Shown one piece after another: positions 16,418 to 24,852 of a stretch of DNA of 64,000 nt. The position numbers and the translations under genes were made by a program. The notes below the pieces were generated by a model. That model worked only from the letters and a program-made list of their open reading frames with translations. It did not search any database and was not told the origin of the DNA. The number at the start of each line of letters is the position of its first letter. Position 1 is the first letter of the stretch. Source of the stretch: Sporobacter sp963675425 (GTDB lineage: Bacteria > Bacillota > Clostridia > Oscillospirales > Oscillospiraceae); NCBI GenBank assembly GCA_963675425.1, contig OY776214.1, positions 4,543,680-4,607,679 on the forward strand, in the 5' to 3' direction.

Positions 16418-17146
16418 ATGCATGATATTACGCCCATAAAAAAGAGCGATCAGAGCTATGTCACCGACCAGGTTTTCAAGGCTCTAAAAACGAAACTTGA
16501 GAGCATGGAGTGGCTCCCCGGCGACCGCCTGCCGTCAGAAAATTACTTGGCGGAAAGCTTCGGCGTGAGCCGCATGTCGGTGCGTACGGCATTGCAAAAG
16601 CTTAGCGCGCTGGGTATGGTGGAAACAAAAAACGGCGGCGGTACTTATATTAAAAAGTTTGATTTATCAAAAATGATTGATCACGTCTCAGGAATTATGG
16701 CTAATAACATTACGTATGAGGATATCAGCACATTTCGGAACGTCGTGGAAATCACATCTTTCAACTTGCTGCGTGGCAAGAAAATTAATACGCAGGATAT
16801 TACCGTATTGGAAAAATACTGCAGCCGTATGGAAAAAGCGGCTCAGCAAAAAAATCTTGTTAATTTCTCCAAAGAAGATTATGAGTTCCATTTCCAGATA
16901 TGCAAGATGGGTGGAAACGGACTTTTTATATATTCATACGAAATGTCTAAAATGATCATTATAGAATACTTCAAGAAGCATTACGATCCAAGGGTGTTTA
17001 ATAAGGAAACGGGCTATATCCACGGCCCTGATTATGATTATTATAGTAATTGCATTTCGAGACACCACGCAATAATCGAAGCACTCAAAAATGCAGATAT
17101 TGACGAATGCATACGCCTGACGAATCAACTTACAGCTCACGGATAA
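16418..17146 (+). CDS. GntR-family transcriptional regulator, FadR-like
   Basis: 242 residues. The N-terminal winged helix (PGDRLPSENYLAESFGVSRMSVRTALQKL, then GMVETKNGGGTYIKKF) is a GntR DNA-binding domain. The C-terminal all-helical domain of about 160 residues looks like an FCD-type effector domain, ending in an ALKNADIDECIRLTNQL helix. FadR-type members bind NGTN3ACN palindromes, the pattern present at six places around this gene. It most likely senses a substrate or product of the three MR/MLE enzymes and represses them and the importer. An AGAGG site precedes the ATG. Confidence 0.88.
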   Translation: MHDITPIKKSDQSYVTDQVFKALKTKLESMEWLPGDRLPSENYLAESFGVSRMSVRTALQKLSALGMVETKNGGGTYIKKFDLSKMIDHVSGIMANNITYEDISTFRNVVEITSFNLLRGKKINTQDITVLEKYCSRMEKAAQQKNLVNFSKEDYEFHFQICKMGGNGLFIYSYEMSKMIIIEYFKKHYDPRVFNKETGYIHGPDYDYYSNCISRHHAIIEALKNADIDECIRLTNQLTAHG

Positions 17147-17405
17147 ACTATAGCTCCCCCCACCTAACCGCTCGATCCGGCTTGAATAACCGCAACAGGT
17201 TATCCCGCTCCTCGAACAGACATCGGCACATGGCTGTCGCAGTTCCGGTTATAGCATTATTCCTTATAACCCGCATAACCTAGTGCGCTGATTTAACATG
17301 GTCGCCACAAAAGTAGAGATATAAAGCACGGATTCTGTAAGCCGGGATATCGGCCGGCAGAATCCTTCTTGTGCTCAACGCCCTTCTAAATGTCAGAAGG
17401 CTTAT

Positions 17406-17416
17406 CTGTATTACAG
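17406..17416. promoter_or_regulatory. CTGTATTACAG operator, best copy
   Basis: Core of the perfect 17-base palindrome TATCTGTATTACAGATA (17403-17419), about 95 bases upstream of the promoter of the third MR/MLE gene. Confidence 0.75.
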
Positions 17417-17509
17417 ATATTCATCTGATATTGCTTCATTATAAGCGAAGAGTGTGTGTCGTAACATACTTTCAATAAATGAAATTTCCATAATTGCAAC
17501 CTATAACTA

Positions 17510-17539
17510 TTGACAACAACAGATGTGTAGCTTTATAGT
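17510..17539 (+). promoter_or_regulatory. Sigma-A promoter of third MR/MLE gene
   Basis: TTGACA (17510-17515), 18-base spacer, TATAGT (17534-17539). An operator copy follows at 17555-17565. Confidence 0.7.
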
Positions 17540-17554
17540 AATAGCAAAGCAAAC

Positions 17555-17565
17555 CTGTCATACAG
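17555..17565. promoter_or_regulatory. CTGTCATACAG operator
   Basis: One-base variant of the operator, 16 bases after the -10 box, therefore in the early transcribed region as for the other MR/MLE promoters. Confidence 0.65.
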
Positions 17566-17593
17566 CATTACGGTGCCGAAAGGATCTTAGAGC

Positions 17594-18775
17594 ATGAAAA
17601 TAACAAGAATTGAGGTTTTTCAGTTCCGCAGTGACGAAAAGATTAATTTCAAGCCGGTCGGTTGCCGGATTTACACGGACGAAGGCCTGTATGGCGATGG
17701 AGAGGCCGCCTTGTCTTACGGTGTCGCCAAAACGGCAGCCGTAGGTATGATCCGGGATTTAGCACAGCTTGTTATAGGTATGAACCCGCTGGACAATGAA
17801 ATAATCTGGGACAAGCTGCATAAATCAACGTTTTGGGGTCAAAACGGCGGACCGGTAATTTTCGCAGGCATGTCGGCCATTGATATGGCTCTTTGGGATA
17901 TAAAAGGCAAATATTTCAATGCACCCCTGTATTGTCTGCTGGGTGGAAAACGCAATGTGAAACTGCGCACTTATGCAAGCCAAATCCAGGTTGGCTGGGG
18001 AGATTTGGCCCGGCCCATGGTTACGCCGCAGGATTATGCCGAGGCTGCAAAAATATGCATTAAAGAAGGCTATGACGCCCTCAAGGCAGACTTCTTGTCT
18101 TTTGATGGCGCCGGTAACAAAATACCTTACGAAAAATGCATGTGTAAACTGAAATCAGAACTGCTTAATATGGCTCTGGATCGACTGGCTGCCGTGCGGG
18201 ACGCAGTTGGGCCGGCTGTGGACATTATTATCGAAAATCATTCTAATTTGGACGCATTATCCGCAATACAATACGCCCTTGCAGCGGAGAAATTCAATAT
18301 TTTGTATTTCGAGGAGCCAAACACGCCTTCGCCGAAAACGTTAAAGTACATATCCGAAAACATAAATATTCCGATAGCAAACGGCGAGCGTATTTACTCG
18401 CGTTGGCAGTACGCCCCGTATTTCGAAGATATGTCGATTCAGATCGCGCAACCGGATCTCGGGACATGCGGCGGCGTTACGGAAGGCAAAAAGATCTGTG
18501 ATATGGCGCATACATATGATATAGCCGTTCAGCTTCACGCGTGCGGCAGCCCGATGAGTTCTACCGCGGCGCTGCATCTCGAATCGGTGATTCCCAACTT
18601 TATAATCCACGAGCATCACTTTTGCTTCACGAGACGCAGTAATATAGAGCTTTGTATAAACGATTATCAGCCCAAAAATGGTCAATTTGATATTCCGGAA
18701 CGGCCGGGTATTGGCAACGAATGGTCAGAAAAAGCAATAGCAGAGTCCGAAAGATTCATTATCGAAGCCAATTAG
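17594..18775 (+). CDS. Enolase-superfamily (MR/MLE) enzyme, paralogue 3
   Basis: 393 residues, close to paralogue 1 along its full length, with DEGLYGDGEAALSYG, STFWGQNGGP, ALKADF, VDIIIENHSNLDALSAIQ, YFEEPNTPSPKT, NGERIYSRWQY, AQPDLGTCGG and QLHACGSPMS. It is expected to act on a related acid substrate. A GAAAGGATC site precedes the ATG. The C_GCAxxG_C_C gene follows after 46 bases on the same strand, so the third enzyme and the two downstream proteins probably form one transcript. Confidence 0.88.
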   Translation: MKITRIEVFQFRSDEKINFKPVGCRIYTDEGLYGDGEAALSYGVAKTAAVGMIRDLAQLVIGMNPLDNEIIWDKLHKSTFWGQNGGPVIFAGMSAIDMALWDIKGKYFNAPLYCLLGGKRNVKLRTYASQIQVGWGDLARPMVTPQDYAEAAKICIKEGYDALKADFLSFDGAGNKIPYEKCMCKLKSELLNMALDRLAAVRDAVGPAVDIIIENHSNLDALSAIQYALAAEKFNILYFEEPNTPSPKTLKYISENINIPIANGERIYSRWQYAPYFEDMSIQIAQPDLGTCGGVTEGKKICDMAHTYDIAVQLHACGSPMSSTAALHLESVIPNFIIHEHHFCFTRRSNIELCINDYQPKNGQFDIPERPGIGNEWSEKAIAESERFIIEAN

Positions 18776-18821
18776 CTTCAGCGCGTTGCTAAAATACGCT
18801 AATTTATTTGGAGGTTAGAAA

Positions 18822-19331
18822 ATGACAAAGAACGAGAAGATCGAAAAAGCTGTACAAGCTGCTAAAGATGCCCAAATTAATGATGATGTTTGTGCAAGGA
18901 GCGTTCTTGTTGGTCTCAAGACCGTCTTCGACAAGATACCCGAGGAGATGGTGACCGCCGCAATGTCACTCGCCGGCGGAACGGGAAGCGCCTCGGGTTC
19001 CTGCGGCGCGTATTGCTGTGGCCTGATGGCTGTAGGCCTGTATTATAATGCTCCGGTGGCGGAGGAACGCGCTAATCCGGAACTCAAGAAAATTGGCTCC
19101 GCCAAATTCACGGAATATCGCGACCGGTTTCACAAGGAGATGGGTACGATCATGTGCCCGGATATCCACGAAAAAGTGTTTGGTCGGCGGTTTAAGCTCT
19201 ATGAGCAGGCTGATCACGAAGCGTTTCTGTCTTTGCCAGGACATAATGTCAAATGCGCCGAAGTCGTCGGTGTAGCGGCCAGAATCGCCGCTGAGATGAT
19301 TCTGGAAAAGGAGGAAGACACAACAGTATGA
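18822..19331 (+). CDS. C_GCAxxG_C_C-family redox protein
   Basis: 169 residues. The conserved cysteine pattern is visible: Cys in DVCARSV, then SGSCGAYCCG, a later MCPDIHEKVFG and a C-terminal KCAEVVG. This small cytoplasmic family is widespread in anaerobes and often sits beside flavin- or metal-dependent redox genes. Its biochemical role is not established. GGAGG precedes the ATG. Its stop overlaps the next start (ATGA), giving tight coupling with the DUF169 protein. Presence in the sugar-acid regulon suggests a redox step in the pathway. Confidence 0.85.
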   Translation: MTKNEKIEKAVQAAKDAQINDDVCARSVLVGLKTVFDKIPEEMVTAAMSLAGGTGSASGSCGAYCCGLMAVGLYYNAPVAEERANPELKKIGSAKFTEYRDRFHKEMGTIMCPDIHEKVFGRRFKLYEQADHEAFLSLPGHNVKCAEVVGVAARIAAEMILEKEEDTTV

Positions 19332-20140
19332 ATATGGTTGAGAATAATTCATCATACAGCCAAGGGCTACGCGAAATGCTGCTGCTACGGTACGAGCCGA
19401 TTGCCATTAAGCTGATCAGTGATGAAAAAGATATCCCGGCAGACGCCATCCATCCCATGCGCGATTTAAATAAGCACATGGCGCTTTGTCAGGCGTTCGC
19501 GATGACCCGGCGGAACAAAAAGACAATCTATATGGACAAAACCTCGGAATGGTGCTGGAATCCGCTTATAGGCTTCGGTTTTGTTGATGGGCAGCCGGGG
19601 TCCAAAGCGTTTGATGTTGTCTGCAAAAACCTCGGTATAGCGGATGAAAAAGCGGCGAAGGAATTCTTTGCCGAATTTCCAACGCTGCCGAAAGGGTCCT
19701 ATATTGGAATTGTTACAGCGCCGCTGAGCAACTGTACTTACAAACCGGATATCGTTTTAATTTACTGTAATAACGCCCAACTCCGCAGCCTTCTATGGGC
19801 GATAAAAAATGTGACCGGGAAGATCGTGAATACCAATATGGACGCGATTGATTCCTGTGTTTACGCCTGTATCCCAACCATAAAGACAGGAGAATACCGG
19901 GTGACAATCCCCGATGTCGGCGAGTACGAACGCGCCTCAGCAGATGAGAACGAGATTATACTGTCTGTTCCGGGCGAGAAGATAGAAGAGCTACTGCAAG
20001 GCCTTCACTCTTTTTATGACCGAGGTATGGGATATGCGCAGCTGTCCAAAGAGATGCAGCTGGACTTTACGCGGCCGCCTTTCTATAACGAGCTTTTTGA
20101 CATTTGGGGGCTGGATCAAGGGGAAAACTGGACGAGATAG
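19328..20140 (+). CDS. DUF169-family protein
   Basis: 270 residues. The N-terminal LREMLLLRYEPIAIKL stretch and conserved Cys positions (HMALCQAF, SEWCWNP, SNCTYKPD, DSCVYACIP) match the DUF169 pattern. Members occur in anaerobes and have been linked to metal- or redox-related loci, with no proven activity. It overlaps the upstream C_GCAxxG_C_C gene by four bases, so the two probably act together. No membrane segment or signal peptide. Confidence 0.8.
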   Translation: MNMVENNSSYSQGLREMLLLRYEPIAIKLISDEKDIPADAIHPMRDLNKHMALCQAFAMTRRNKKTIYMDKTSEWCWNPLIGFGFVDGQPGSKAFDVVCKNLGIADEKAAKEFFAEFPTLPKGSYIGIVTAPLSNCTYKPDIVLIYCNNAQLRSLLWAIKNVTGKIVNTNMDAIDSCVYACIPTIKTGEYRVTIPDVGEYERASADENEIILSVPGEKIEELLQGLHSFYDRGMGYAQLSKEMQLDFTRPPFYNELFDIWGLDQGENWTR

Positions 20141-20715
20141 ACCGCCCAATCACATTCAATTCTATAAATATTATTGTACCATGCGGGCCTTGGCAGTACT
20201 GCAAGACGCCGCCAAAATGCCGAAAACATGTGTTTTCGGCACTTCAGGCTGTAGACAAAGCCGCTTTCGGGTTCGCCCCGAAAGCGGCTTTGAGCAAATT
20301 CGGCAACGAAACAAAGAAATATGTGATAAATGAAGAATTTGGGAAGAATCCCCACTGGCCTTTCCAGCGTAACTTTGATTTAAGCATGGTGAGCGCGGCT
20401 TTCCATCCACGCTTTTCCAAACAGCTGACGCGCAAAAGAGGGCGTTTGAATATGGTAAGAAAATTGCCAGTTTAATAACAGATACCTAATCAACAGAGAA
20501 TTTTATATAACATATCGGTTAATCAGCTGATTCTAAAATATGAAACTGGAGCCCAGGCAGCTATTAATGCTAGCTTAATTTGATCAGCAGTACTCTATCG
20601 AATACCGCAAAATAAAGTTATTCAAGCGCCTGATCTTGCATTGCAAATTAACCACAAAACCTTCTTTAGTATTGTGGTTAATTACTTATTTATAGATATG
20701 ATTTATCTTCTATTG
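20141..20715. other. Intergenic region with a repeat element
   Basis: Holds the palindromic repeat at 20219-20292 and then A+T-rich sequence up to the convergent [FeFe]-like gene. A 123-codon frame (20104-20475) across the repeat reads through both palindromes and is best explained as translated repeat, not a gene. I see nothing else. Confidence 0.6.
20219..20292. repeat. Dispersed palindromic repeat, GCTGTAGACAAAGCCG type
   Basis: Two hairpins: TGCCGAAAACA/TGTTTTCGGCA (20219-20241), then CAAAGCCGCTTTCGGG/CCCCGAAAGCGGCTTTG (20256-20292). They are joined by CTTCAGGCTGTAGACAAAG. The linker and second arm match GCTGTAGACAAAGCCGCTTTC at 38798-38818. Confidence 0.8.
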
Positions 20716-21798
20716 CTAAAAACACTCTTCAAAAGAGTGACTTGGGAAATAGTCATTTAACTCAAGTATATAATCAAAAATTGCAAAAAGATACATCTGT
20801 TCGCTATCACTTATCTCCGCATCTACATTATGTATATCAATCATATAATGAGAATCTGGTTTTTTAGAACGGCCGCCCACTCCATTGCTGCAACCGCCAA
20901 TGCAGTTCAGCGCATCAAGCAGTACCGGAAAACTCATGTTTTTTTCTCTCGTAACTAAGTCGAGATAGTTGTATACGTCACTTTGGCTTTTTGTATTTTC
21001 AAGTTTAATTCGTGAATCAATAAAGCCAATGCAGCCCATTAATCGCATAGTGGTCTCGGGACGACCAACTAATGTCATATGTGCTTGACCTGATGCGACA
21101 GTAATATCGTCAAATTCAAAGTCATCCTCCGGAATAGAAATGCCGTATGCTTTCAGGTAATCTGCCAGTCTTTGAAACGTTACATTGTAACTCACACTAT
21201 TCGATTTCTTGAATTCATCAGCCTTGGCGGGACAGGGGGTTAGCGCGGCGATTTTCTCCGGCAACTTAAGGGTTTTCTTTAAATATACAGCCGTGCATAA
21301 TATCGGACTTAAAACCGGCGAGAGCTTATCGAGCAATTCTGGACAGTATTTTTCAATATACCTAACGATGGGCGGGCAGGGTTGTGTTATCAGCGCTGCT
21401 TGATTATTTCGCTCAATAAATCTTAAATGGGCCCATGTGCAAATCTTAATACCAAGCGAGACATTCACAGTGGTGGATACACCCCGGGTTTTGAGCCAGG
21501 CCAGAATCCCTTTCCAATTCGAGAAATTGGTAATGAAAGCTGGTGCTACAATTAGGGCAATTGGCTCTCCCTTTTCGAGATCATCAAAAAACAGCTCTGT
21601 GTCATCATTATAGTAACGTGCATTATATGGGCAAGCTCTCAGACAAGCACCGCAAGCAATGCATTTCTGAGAGTCAATACGTATTTTCTGTACACCGTTG
21701 TCGACAGAGATAATATTTGCTTCTCCCACAGGGCATACGCCGACGCATTTGAAACAGCCCCGGCATTTGTCTTCGTCAGTATTTATTATCTGCTTCAT
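20716..21798 (-). CDS. [FeFe]-hydrogenase-like protein with two [4Fe-4S] ferredoxin sites
   Basis: 360 residues. N-terminal CRGCFKCVGVCPVGE and CIACGACLRACPY are two [4Fe-4S] motifs. The rest is an H-cluster-type domain: L1 TQPCPP, L2 TPCPAKADEF, L3 LNCIGGCSNGVGG. The four H-cluster cysteines are retained, but L1 has Pro-Cys where catalytic enzymes have Cys-Cys, so the proton-relay cysteine is missing, as in sensory group C/D-type enzymes. No PAS, kinase or phosphatase output domain is attached. It is last in the hydrogenase operon, 22 bases after the HypA-like gene, and could be an H2 sensor or electron-transfer partner. Confidence 0.8.
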   Translation of the reverse strand: MKQIINTDEDKCRGCFKCVGVCPVGEANIISVDNGVQKIRIDSQKCIACGACLRACPYNARYYNDDTELFFDDLEKGEPIALIVAPAFITNFSNWKGILAWLKTRGVSTTVNVSLGIKICTWAHLRFIERNNQAALITQPCPPIVRYIEKYCPELLDKLSPVLSPILCTAVYLKKTLKLPEKIAALTPCPAKADEFKKSNSVSYNVTFQRLADYLKAYGISIPEDDFEFDDITVASGQAHMTLVGRPETTMRLMGCIGFIDSRIKLENTKSQSDVYNYLDLVTREKNMSFPVLLDALNCIGGCSNGVGGRSKKPDSHYMIDIHNVDAEISDSEQMYLFAIFDYILELNDYFPSHSFEECF

Positions 21799-21820
21799 AA
21801 GTGCCTTTCACTGTCGCAAA

Positions 21821-22087
21821 TCACACCTGATTATCACTTGAGTCACCGTCAATACTGGTTATTACCGCCGTTAGCTTCTCGAAGGGCTGATAATCAACAT
21901 GTACGTCCGTCCAGATTCCGAACAATTGGCTGTCCCGGTCGTTTAGATGCTCAATGAGGAGCGATTCGGTAATATGACTGCCTTCATCCACCTCAACGTG
22001 TAGCTCGTTGACCTTAACAATTGAGTTTCGACGGCAGATTTCGGCAATCGATTCGTAGATTTTTTCAATCAGGTGGGTATCATGCAC
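21821..22087 (-). CDS. Short HypA-like protein lacking the zinc site
   Basis: 88 residues beginning MHDTHLIEKIYESI with a KVNELHVEVDEGSHITESLLIEHL middle, which follows the HypA pattern of an N-terminal nickel-binding Met-His start and a beta-strand region. True HypA proteins are about 115 residues and carry two CxxC zinc motifs. None is present, since the protein has only one cysteine. It may be a minimal nickel chaperone or a diverged hydrogenase accessory protein. It overlaps the protease gene by 8 bases. Confidence 0.5.
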   Translation of the reverse strand: MHDTHLIEKIYESIAEICRRNSIVKVNELHVEVDEGSHITESLLIEHLNDRDSQLFGIWTDVHVDYQPFEKLTAVITSIDGDSSDNQV

Positions 22088-22544
22088 GTGTCGCCGCCTC
22101 CTTCATTTCCAATATCGCATTAAACACATCATTACAAATCTGATCGAACAGATCCCGGAGTTCTTTGCTCAGATCAAAGCCAAAACCAATCTCTGATGCT
22201 TCAATACCGATGAAGTAGCCGTGTATGTCCGGATAATTCAACGGCAAAGCATCAAACAGACTAAAATCATGCTGCGAATGAAGTTTACTACGGCTTTTTT
22301 TGGCATCCTGCAATGGAACGATTTCAATACTTCCCGGTTCTTTCTCCTGCATCATAGAATCAACAATGACTAGAAAATCGTCCGGTAGTATTTCATCCAG
22401 GCAGTATTGGACGTCCGTCTCTCCAATTATTATGGCAATATCATGTTCCTGCAGTTCAATTTTTATGGCATTGGCGACTCTTGCACCGATACCATCATCC
22501 ATCATAATCAAGTTACCGATACCGACCACGAGCATTCTCTTCAT
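22080..22544 (-). CDS. [NiFe]-hydrogenase maturation protease
   Basis: 154 residues of the HycI/HupD/HoxW family. The GIGNLIMMDDGIGARVA N-terminus carries the conserved nickel-sensing acidic residue, and DFLVIVDSMM carries the second. HDFSLFDAL provides the third ligand-like histidine region. It clips the C-terminal peptide of the large subunit after nickel insertion. It overlaps the large-subunit stop by four bases, so it is matched to this enzyme. Confidence 0.9.
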   Translation of the reverse strand: MKRMLVVGIGNLIMMDDGIGARVANAIKIELQEHDIAIIIGETDVQYCLDEILPDDFLVIVDSMMQEKEPGSIEIVPLQDAKKSRSKLHSQHDFSLFDALPLNYPDIHGYFIGIEASEIGFGFDLSKELRDLFDQICNDVFNAILEMKEAATRA

Positions 22545-23959
22545 GGCACAACCTTAATGGATTTGACGAGATTGCCCTTGGAATACACATGCGTAGCACA
22601 GGAGACACAGGGATCGAAGGACCGAATGATTCTCCCCAGCTCAACCGGACTGTCAACGTCATCGATGCCTGTGCCGATCAGTGCCCGCTCGCAGGGGCCC
22701 GGCAGATTATCCTGGCCGCGCGTTGAAAGATTCCACGTTGACGGCGTGATGATCTGATAAAGTGAAATAACGCCGTTTTCGATCTTCAGCCAGTGCCCCA
22801 GGGCACCTCGTGTTGTATCGGTTAACCCCGCGCCGTATGCGCTTTGCGGAACCTCATATTCCCTTTGAACATCAATACCCAGAGCGAGATTGTTTAAGAG
22901 TGTCAAAATGATATCTGTCAGCTTCTTCGCTTCCAGTACCCGCGCCAGTGTCCGGTCCATGGTTGAAATGCCATTTCTGTAGTCGCCGCAAAGCCACATT
23001 CTCGCCAGCGGACCGACTTCATAAGGAATCCCACCGTATCTCGGCGCTTTGACCCAGGAGTAACCGCCGCTTTTGTTCATATCAGGTTCGGGTACGGTTT
23101 CCATGGGGGTATAGGTCTCTTTTTTTGCTGCATACCACGAAGAATGGATGTTTTCAGTAATCTCATCAGGGTTAAATGCGCGTAATACACCGTTGCTGTA
23201 AACCAAGGGATCGACAAACAGTGTTCCGAGTTTTTCATACCGGTCAAAGCAGCCGTAGCTTAATAGGTTGCCGTAGCCCTGTCCGTTTTCAAAGTAATCC
23301 TTGTAGTATTCCGCAATTATGTATGCGTCGGGGATCATTTTGCTGATGATAAATTGTCTGATACCCTGCGCAAGTGTTTTAAGGTTAGTAACGTTTTCGA
23401 TTGTCGCCTGTGACGTCGCCCCGCCGATGAATACCCCATGGTTATGGGGCGCTTTACCCCCCAGAATTGCCAACATTTCATGTGCATTTCGGCTAAACAC
23501 TAGCGAGTCGAAGTAGTGCTGCACAAGCAGGTCATTTTTCTCCTTCGGCAGCCTGTAATCGTTATGATCCGTTTCAAAAAGCGTATTGCCCTCAGGGAGC
23601 ATGATGAAATCCGGCAGCGTGTACTGATAAAAATGCCGGATATGATTCTGTAAAAACTCGCAGGCATGGATGACATCCCGCAGATATCTGCCTTGCGGAG
23701 AGACAACGATACCCAGGGCATCCTCAAGGGCAAGGGAGGACGCAATGGAGTGCGCCGTTGAACAGATGCCGCAAATCCGCTGGGTGAAATACACGGCGTC
23801 CAAGGGGTTTCGCCCCTCCAGCATTTTCTCAAAGCCTCGAAACAGCAGTCCTTCCGTTCTGGCATCCATCACCAGGTTGTTGTCGATAACAGCGTCGATT
23901 TCCAGAAATCCGCTGATCCGAGTAACCGGGTTAATAACTACGCGTTTCGTTTCAGTCAC
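22541..23959 (-). CDS. [NiFe]-hydrogenase large subunit
   Basis: 472 residues. Both nickel-binding motifs are intact: N-terminal RICGICSTAH and C-terminal DPCVSCATH. The remaining 15 residues after that histidine are the peptide removed by the maturation protease. The N-terminus VINPVTRISGFLEID is typical. The subunit holds the Ni-Fe(CN)2CO centre for H2 oxidation or evolution in the cytoplasm. Start and stop overlap its neighbours by four bases each. No Hyp factor other than the HypA-like protein is encoded nearby. Confidence 0.95.
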   Translation of the reverse strand: MTETKRVVINPVTRISGFLEIDAVIDNNLVMDARTEGLLFRGFEKMLEGRNPLDAVYFTQRICGICSTAHSIASSLALEDALGIVVSPQGRYLRDVIHACEFLQNHIRHFYQYTLPDFIMLPEGNTLFETDHNDYRLPKEKNDLLVQHYFDSLVFSRNAHEMLAILGGKAPHNHGVFIGGATSQATIENVTNLKTLAQGIRQFIISKMIPDAYIIAEYYKDYFENGQGYGNLLSYGCFDRYEKLGTLFVDPLVYSNGVLRAFNPDEITENIHSSWYAAKKETYTPMETVPEPDMNKSGGYSWVKAPRYGGIPYEVGPLARMWLCGDYRNGISTMDRTLARVLEAKKLTDIILTLLNNLALGIDVQREYEVPQSAYGAGLTDTTRGALGHWLKIENGVISLYQIITPSTWNLSTRGQDNLPGPCERALIGTGIDDVDSPVELGRIIRSFDPCVSCATHVYSKGNLVKSIKVVP

Positions 23960-24852
23960 TCCTTTCGGGTCGTGTCATAGCTGATAAAGGGCTCCATCTT
24001 GTCCGGGAATCCAAACATGGCGCAGCCGATGCACGGCGAGTTATCGCCGATGGGCCAGTTAACCCGGTCGTTCCACTTCCGAATCGGGCAATCCACCCTC
24101 GTTACAGGCCCCCGGCACCCCAGCTTGAACATACAGGTCTTTTCGCCGAGCCGAGACGCAAATACCCCTTGATCAAAAAACGGCCTGCGGGGGCAGATGT
24201 CATGGATCAAGGTGCTGTAGAACATAAGCGGCCTGTTACTTGAATCCAAGGCCGGTTCGCCGAACAGCAGGATGTATGCAAGCGTTCCCAAAAACCAGTC
24301 CGGGTGACAAGGGCACCCCGGCAGCCGGATAACCTTTCTCTTAAGCAGACTTTGAATTGGTACGCAGTCCGCCGGATTTGGCCGCGCCGCAGAGATTCCG
24401 CCGCTTGACGCACAGGTTCCTACCGCGACGACATACGCTGCCTTTTCACCGAGCTTTTTAATGGCGTCAAGAGCTGTTACTGGCTGGCCCTGATATCTGC
24501 CAATAATGTTATATAGCCCGTTGTTTTTTGTTGAGACAGCCCCCTCGACGGCTAAAACGAAGTCACTGCCAAGCACCCCGAAAAGCTTTTCCATGGCAAG
24601 CTCACCTTCGGCAGCCATCAGGCTATTATCATAAATAAAGTTGACCATCTGTGTGGCAAGCTGCTTGAAATTGGGATCAGCCCCGTCCAGGAGAGATATA
24701 ATATTGCCCGAGCATCCGGTGAGCTCGAGCCATATCAGATTGCCTTTTTCGATTTTCTTTTGGTTGATGGCGTCAATCGCCTTATGTACAAGCACGGAAG
24801 CTGTTTCCAGCCTCATTTTTATGTTTGTACAGTTGTTATTCATGTCGCTCAT
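23956..24852 (-). CDS. [NiFe]-hydrogenase small subunit, cytoplasmic, variant proximal cluster
   Basis: About 298 residues from the ATG at 24852, which overlaps the stop of the cytochrome b5-like gene. There is no twin-arginine signal, so the enzyme is cytoplasmic. The proximal-cluster motif, usually CxGC, reads GCSGN, so one ligand cysteine is replaced by Asn. GTCASSGG and PGCPCHP are retained. Medial and distal ligands are present (HDICP, KTCMFKLGC, DCPIRKWN, SPCIGC). Missing the fourth cysteine suggests a [3Fe-4S] or Asn-ligated proximal cluster, as in some group 2-type enzymes. Upstream codons up to 24972 belong to overlapping sequence. Confidence 0.92.
   Translation of the reverse strand: MSDMNNNCTNIKMRLETASVLVHKAIDAINQKKIEKGNLIWLELTGCSGNIISLLDGADPNFKQLATQMVNFIYDNSLMAAEGELAMEKLFGVLGSDFVLAVEGAVSTKNNGLYNIIGRYQGQPVTALDAIKKLGEKAAYVVAVGTCASSGGISAARPNPADCVPIQSLLKRKVIRLPGCPCHPDWFLGTLAYILLFGEPALDSSNRPLMFYSTLIHDICPRRPFFDQGVFASRLGEKTCMFKLGCRGPVTRVDCPIRKWNDRVNWPIGDNSPCIGCAMFGFPDKMEPFISYDTTRKE

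Larger units (their letters stand above)
17147..17593. other. Intergenic region with hairpins, promoter and two operators
   Basis: No gene. It contains a long imperfect hairpin (17325-17375; GGATTCTG/CAGAATCC with inner CCGG arms), a CCTTCT/AGAAGG hairpin (17382-17400) that may end the regulator transcript, then two operators and a promoter for the third MR/MLE gene. Confidence 0.6.

Noticed and set aside
20104..20475. A 123-codon plus-strand open frame after the DUF169 gene
   Set aside because: It reads through both palindromic hairpins of a dispersed repeat and has no ribosome binding site; it is translated repeat sequence.
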